The position numbers were made by a program, and so were the translations under genes. The notes beneath the pieces were generated by a model that saw only the letters and a program-made list of their open reading frames with translations, searched no databases and was not told where the DNA came from. A stretch of DNA of 7,546 nt from contig WGAE01000114.1 in assembly GCA_015489185.1 (NCBI GenBank), positions 1 to 7,546 on the forward strand, given 5' to 3'. Below, piece by piece: positions 5,546 to 7,546 of the stretch. How positions within the stretch are numbered: position 1 is the stretch's first letter; each line of letters opens with the position of its first letter. The DNA comes from Campylobacterales bacterium. Its GTDB lineage: Bacteria; Campylobacterota; Campylobacteria; Campylobacterales; QNZT01.

Positions 5546-7005
5546 GTATTAGGTTCGGTTGTAATATTTTCCAAACGATACTGATTATTCTCTGATATGA
5601 CAATCGGCGGTTGTTTTGCTATGTTTTCAAACACGTTATCTACAATGCGAATATTGTATACCGGAGAAGAGTATGCCTGGACAAGTATCGCAAACCCTGT
5701 CTCTTGAGGTTTAAGCGGTGAAGTTTTGACATTTTTTACAGTATTGTTGTGGAAACTGTTGTCATGACCGTTGAACTGGATCGGTGCTTTGATGTTGTCG
5801 ATTGTGTTGTTGTAAAATTCGTTGCTATAGGCATTTTTGCCATCCAGACCTATGCGTCCTCCGTATGCGACATCCGGTGCGGTAAGGGTGTTTCCGTAAA
5901 CTTTGTTGTTTGCCAGTACTTCATCGTTTTCCGTACTCATATTGATGTTGGCATGTGTCCAGTTTTTGATGGAGTTTCCGGAAATCACGGAGTCCTGTAT
6001 GCCCCCTGAAAAGAAGATTCCCTCCGGTGCTCCTCTGGTAGTCGTTGTTCTGCCGTTTTTTTCAAGGTTTGGTGTTGCCATTGAGTAGTCGACGGTATAG
6101 TGCGAATCAACCGTACAGTTTTCGATTTTGATATCTTTTGCGGAAGCATTGGTAGCCAGTACATAGATACCTTGTTTTGCCATATTCCCGGTCGTGACAT
6201 TGCGAAGTGTGATATGGTTTGCCTTTTCAACAAAAACGCCCGCAACGTATCCGCCTTCAAGTTCAATATTTTCAACGGTTACCCATGCATTATCGTGGAT
6301 ATAAAGCGGGGTATTGAGTACATTGGTTTCAATTTGGTTCGGTTTATCATTTCCGTAATAGTAGAATACCGTTCCACCTTTGTCGATATTGTAGTGCCAT
6401 TTGAATTGTGGTCCCAACTCTGTAGAGTCAAAGGCGCCGACAACCTCTTTGCCGTTGATTTTGATACGATAGGGGTGCTCGTTCAAAATCATAGCGATCC
6501 AAGTATTGTTCGGATCGTTGACCGGTTCTTTGAACTGTATCCCGATTCCCTCATTTCCGGTAGCGTTATATGGGATCCACTCGTTATCTTCTGCTTGTCC
6601 GTTATGGTTATTTTCACGGATTTGGACGGTTCCCAGTGCGGAGAGGATCGGTTTTGCCCCTGTTCCGTATGAACCTATGACGATAGGATTTTCTTGTGTA
6701 CCGCTGCTTTTGATTTCCAGTTTACCGTACCACTTTTGTCCTGTGCGAAACAGTAGTTTGTTACCCGCATTGATAGTAATCGAATTGAGTTTTGCAAGTG
6801 TTTTCCATGCGGTTTGCGGTGTTTTTCCGTCGTTGGCGTCATTGCCGTTGACCGAATCGATATAGTAGGCTTGCGGATCTACGACGACATTGTCGATATT
6901 GCCGCCTTCATTGTTTCCTGTATCGTTTCCGCCTCCGCCACCGCATGCCACAAAGAGAAGAAGCGTGAAAAGAGAAGCTCCAAGAGATAGCATCAATTTT
7001 TTCAT
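5536..7005 (-). CDS. secreted right-handed beta-helix lipoprotein, substrate unknown
   Basis: This 489-residue protein has a lipoprotein signal peptide: MKK, a hydrophobic core, then FVA-Cys21. The Cys is followed by a run of Gly and an Asn/Gly-rich tether (to about residue 40). Gly rather than Asp at +2 favours the outer membrane. The mature part opens with YYIDSVNGNDANDG (about 47-60) and TAWKTLAKLN, a common opening of pectate-lyase-like beta-helix proteins. From about residue 230 onward it shows repeated strand-turn units rich in Asn, Ile and Val (for example VTVENIELEGG and ITLRNVTTGN), as in PbH1 repeats. Such proteins often bind, cleave or epimerise polysaccharides, but I cannot assign catalytic residues. 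GAGG lies 8 nt before ATG. It has its own candidate promoter and lies 42 nt upstream of the metal-binding protein gene on the same strand. Confidence 0.85.
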   Translation of the reverse strand: MKKLMLSLGASLFTLLLFVACGGGGGNDTGNNEGGNIDNVVVDPQAYYIDSVNGNDANDGKTPQTAWKTLAKLNSITINAGNKLLFRTGQKWYGKLEIKSSGTQENPIVIGSYGTGAKPILSALGTVQIRENNHNGQAEDNEWIPYNATGNEGIGIQFKEPVNDPNNTWIAMILNEHPYRIKINGKEVVGAFDSTELGPQFKWHYNIDKGGTVFYYYGNDKPNQIETNVLNTPLYIHDNAWVTVENIELEGGYVAGVFVEKANHITLRNVTTGNMAKQGIYVLATNASAKDIKIENCTVDSHYTVDYSMATPNLEKNGRTTTTRGAPEGIFFSGGIQDSVISGNSIKNWTHANINMSTENDEVLANNKVYGNTLTAPDVAYGGRIGLDGKNAYSNEFYNNTIDNIKAPIQFNGHDNSFHNNTVKNVKTSPLKPQETGFAILVQAYSSPVYNIRIVDNVFENIAKQPPIVISENNQYRLENITTEPNTIR

Positions 7006-7023
7006 AGTCTATGCCTCGCTTTT

Positions 7024-7042
7024 TTTCTGATTATATCAGAAA
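7024..7042. repeat. 8-bp inverted repeat over the -10 box
   Basis: TTTCTGAT (7024-7031) and ATCAGAAA (7035-7042) are perfect reverse complements separated by TAT. The dyad exactly covers the candidate -10 of the lipoprotein gene and could be a repressor operator. It is not followed by a T run on the minus strand, so it does not look like a terminator for the DedA gene. Confidence 0.5.
7030..7035 (-). promoter_or_regulatory. probable extended -10 box for the beta-helix lipoprotein gene
   Basis: On the minus strand this reads TATAAT preceded by TGA, that is an extended -10 (TGnTATAAT). It lies 24 nt before the start codon, implying a leader of about 17 nt. No -35 match is visible at 17 bp. An 8-3-8 bp dyad (7024-7042) covers the box. 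Confidence 0.55.
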
Positions 7043-7057
7043 TATATAATTTGAAAA

Positions 7058-7546
7058 TTAATTTATTTTCTTTTGCTTTTTGATATAAAGAAATATCAGC
7101 AGTGCAACCGAAACAATTAAAATAATTGAAATCTGGCGTGTATATTGATGCACGAGTGTTTCATTTTTTCCCACAAAGTATCCGATCAGTGCCAGGATAG
7201 TGCTCCAAAGACCTGCACCAAGGACCGTATAGAAAGAGAACTCTTTTAAATCCATTTTTGCCAGACCTGCCGGGAAAGAGATATATTGCCGCACAGCCGG
7301 AATAAGCCTGCCGGAGAAGGTGGAAATGTGACCATGTTCCTTAAAAAAACGCTCTACTTTTTCGATGGTCTCTTCAGAGATAAAGAAATATTTTCCGTAT
7401 TTGATTAAAAAGCCTCTTCCAAAGCGAATTGCCAGGTAATAGTTGAAGAGTGCGCCAAAGAGTGAGCCGGCTGTTCCCGTCAGGATGGCGACAACAAGAT
7501 TCATTTTACCTGTCGAAGCGAGATATCCGGCGGGAATCATCGCTAC
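7058..7546 (-). CDS. DedA-family inner membrane protein (5' end beyond the window)
   Basis: The reading frame stays open to the window edge (two further codons, Val-Ala, before the Met at 7540), so the N-terminus is missing. DedA proteins are usually about 200 residues and roughly 160 are present. Numbering from that Met, the hallmark region is clear: FGRG (40-43), then SGRLIPAVRQYISFPAG (76-92). Arg78 and Arg84 correspond in spacing to the two arginines known to be essential in E. coli YqjA/YghB. Two C-terminal membrane segments (about 104-123 and 136-153) precede a basic KKQKK tail. The family, related to VTT/SNARE-associated membrane proteins, is linked to lipid carrier recycling and membrane homeostasis. 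The Met at 7540 lies in the conserved PAGYLA region and is unlikely to be the true start. Its link to the downstream genes is not evident. Confidence 0.92.
   Translation of the reverse strand, partial: VAMIPAGYLASTGKMNLVVAILTGTAGSLFGALFNYYLAIRFGRGFLIKYGKYFFISEETIEKVERFFKEHGHISTFSGRLIPAVRQYISFPAGLAKMDLKEFSFYTVLGAGLWSTILALIGYFVGKNETLVHQYTRQISIILIVSVALLIFLYIKKQKKIN

Noticed and set aside
6100..6672. Open frame of 190 codons on the plus strand inside the beta-helix gene
   Set aside because: It mirrors the coding strand of a well-supported lipoprotein gene and shows no signal peptide, domain or ribosome binding site.

Overview
The window looks like chromosomal DNA from a Campylobacterota bacterium, most likely a free-living sulfur-oxidising type such as the Sulfurimonas/Sulfurovum group. 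This placement is inferred from protein character and was not tested by a search. The grounds are an OprD-like porin with a Campylobacterota look, an AT-rich promoter with a good -10 box but no clear -35, and tightly packed genes. I see no mobile element, CRISPR array or phage gene.

Left end (1-1797, + strand): two tRNA genes, Cys(GCA) and Ser(UGA), lie 13 nt apart. A 308-bp AT-rich non-coding stretch follows, then a single-gene unit for an abundant-type outer membrane porin. It has its own promoter, a good ribosome binding site and a strong stem-loop/T-run terminator.

Middle (1821-5493, - strand, transcribed right to left): a compact cluster encodes a zinc/manganese-type ABC importer in the order binding protein, ATPase, permease. 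It is followed with a 1-nt gap by a SLC13/DASS-family anion transporter. The genes overlap or abut, and the SLC13 ribosome binding site sits inside the last codons of the permease gene, so they are very probably co-transcribed and partly translationally coupled. The binding protein captures the metal in the periplasm, the permease carries it across the inner membrane and the ATPase drives the cycle. The SLC13 protein adds a secondary anion uptake step.

Right end (5536-7546, - strand): upstream of the metal-uptake genes are a secreted right-handed beta-helix lipoprotein with its own putative promoter, and a DedA-family membrane protein whose first residues lie beyond the window.

The most interesting signals are regulatory. 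A perfect 12-bp inverted repeat is centred on the start codon of the metal-binding protein gene, preceded by a second hairpin over the stop codon of the lipoprotein gene. A 19-bp dyad covers the -10 box of the lipoprotein gene. The binding protein also lacks the first canonical metal-ligand histidine. I found no clearly undescribed multi-gene system.
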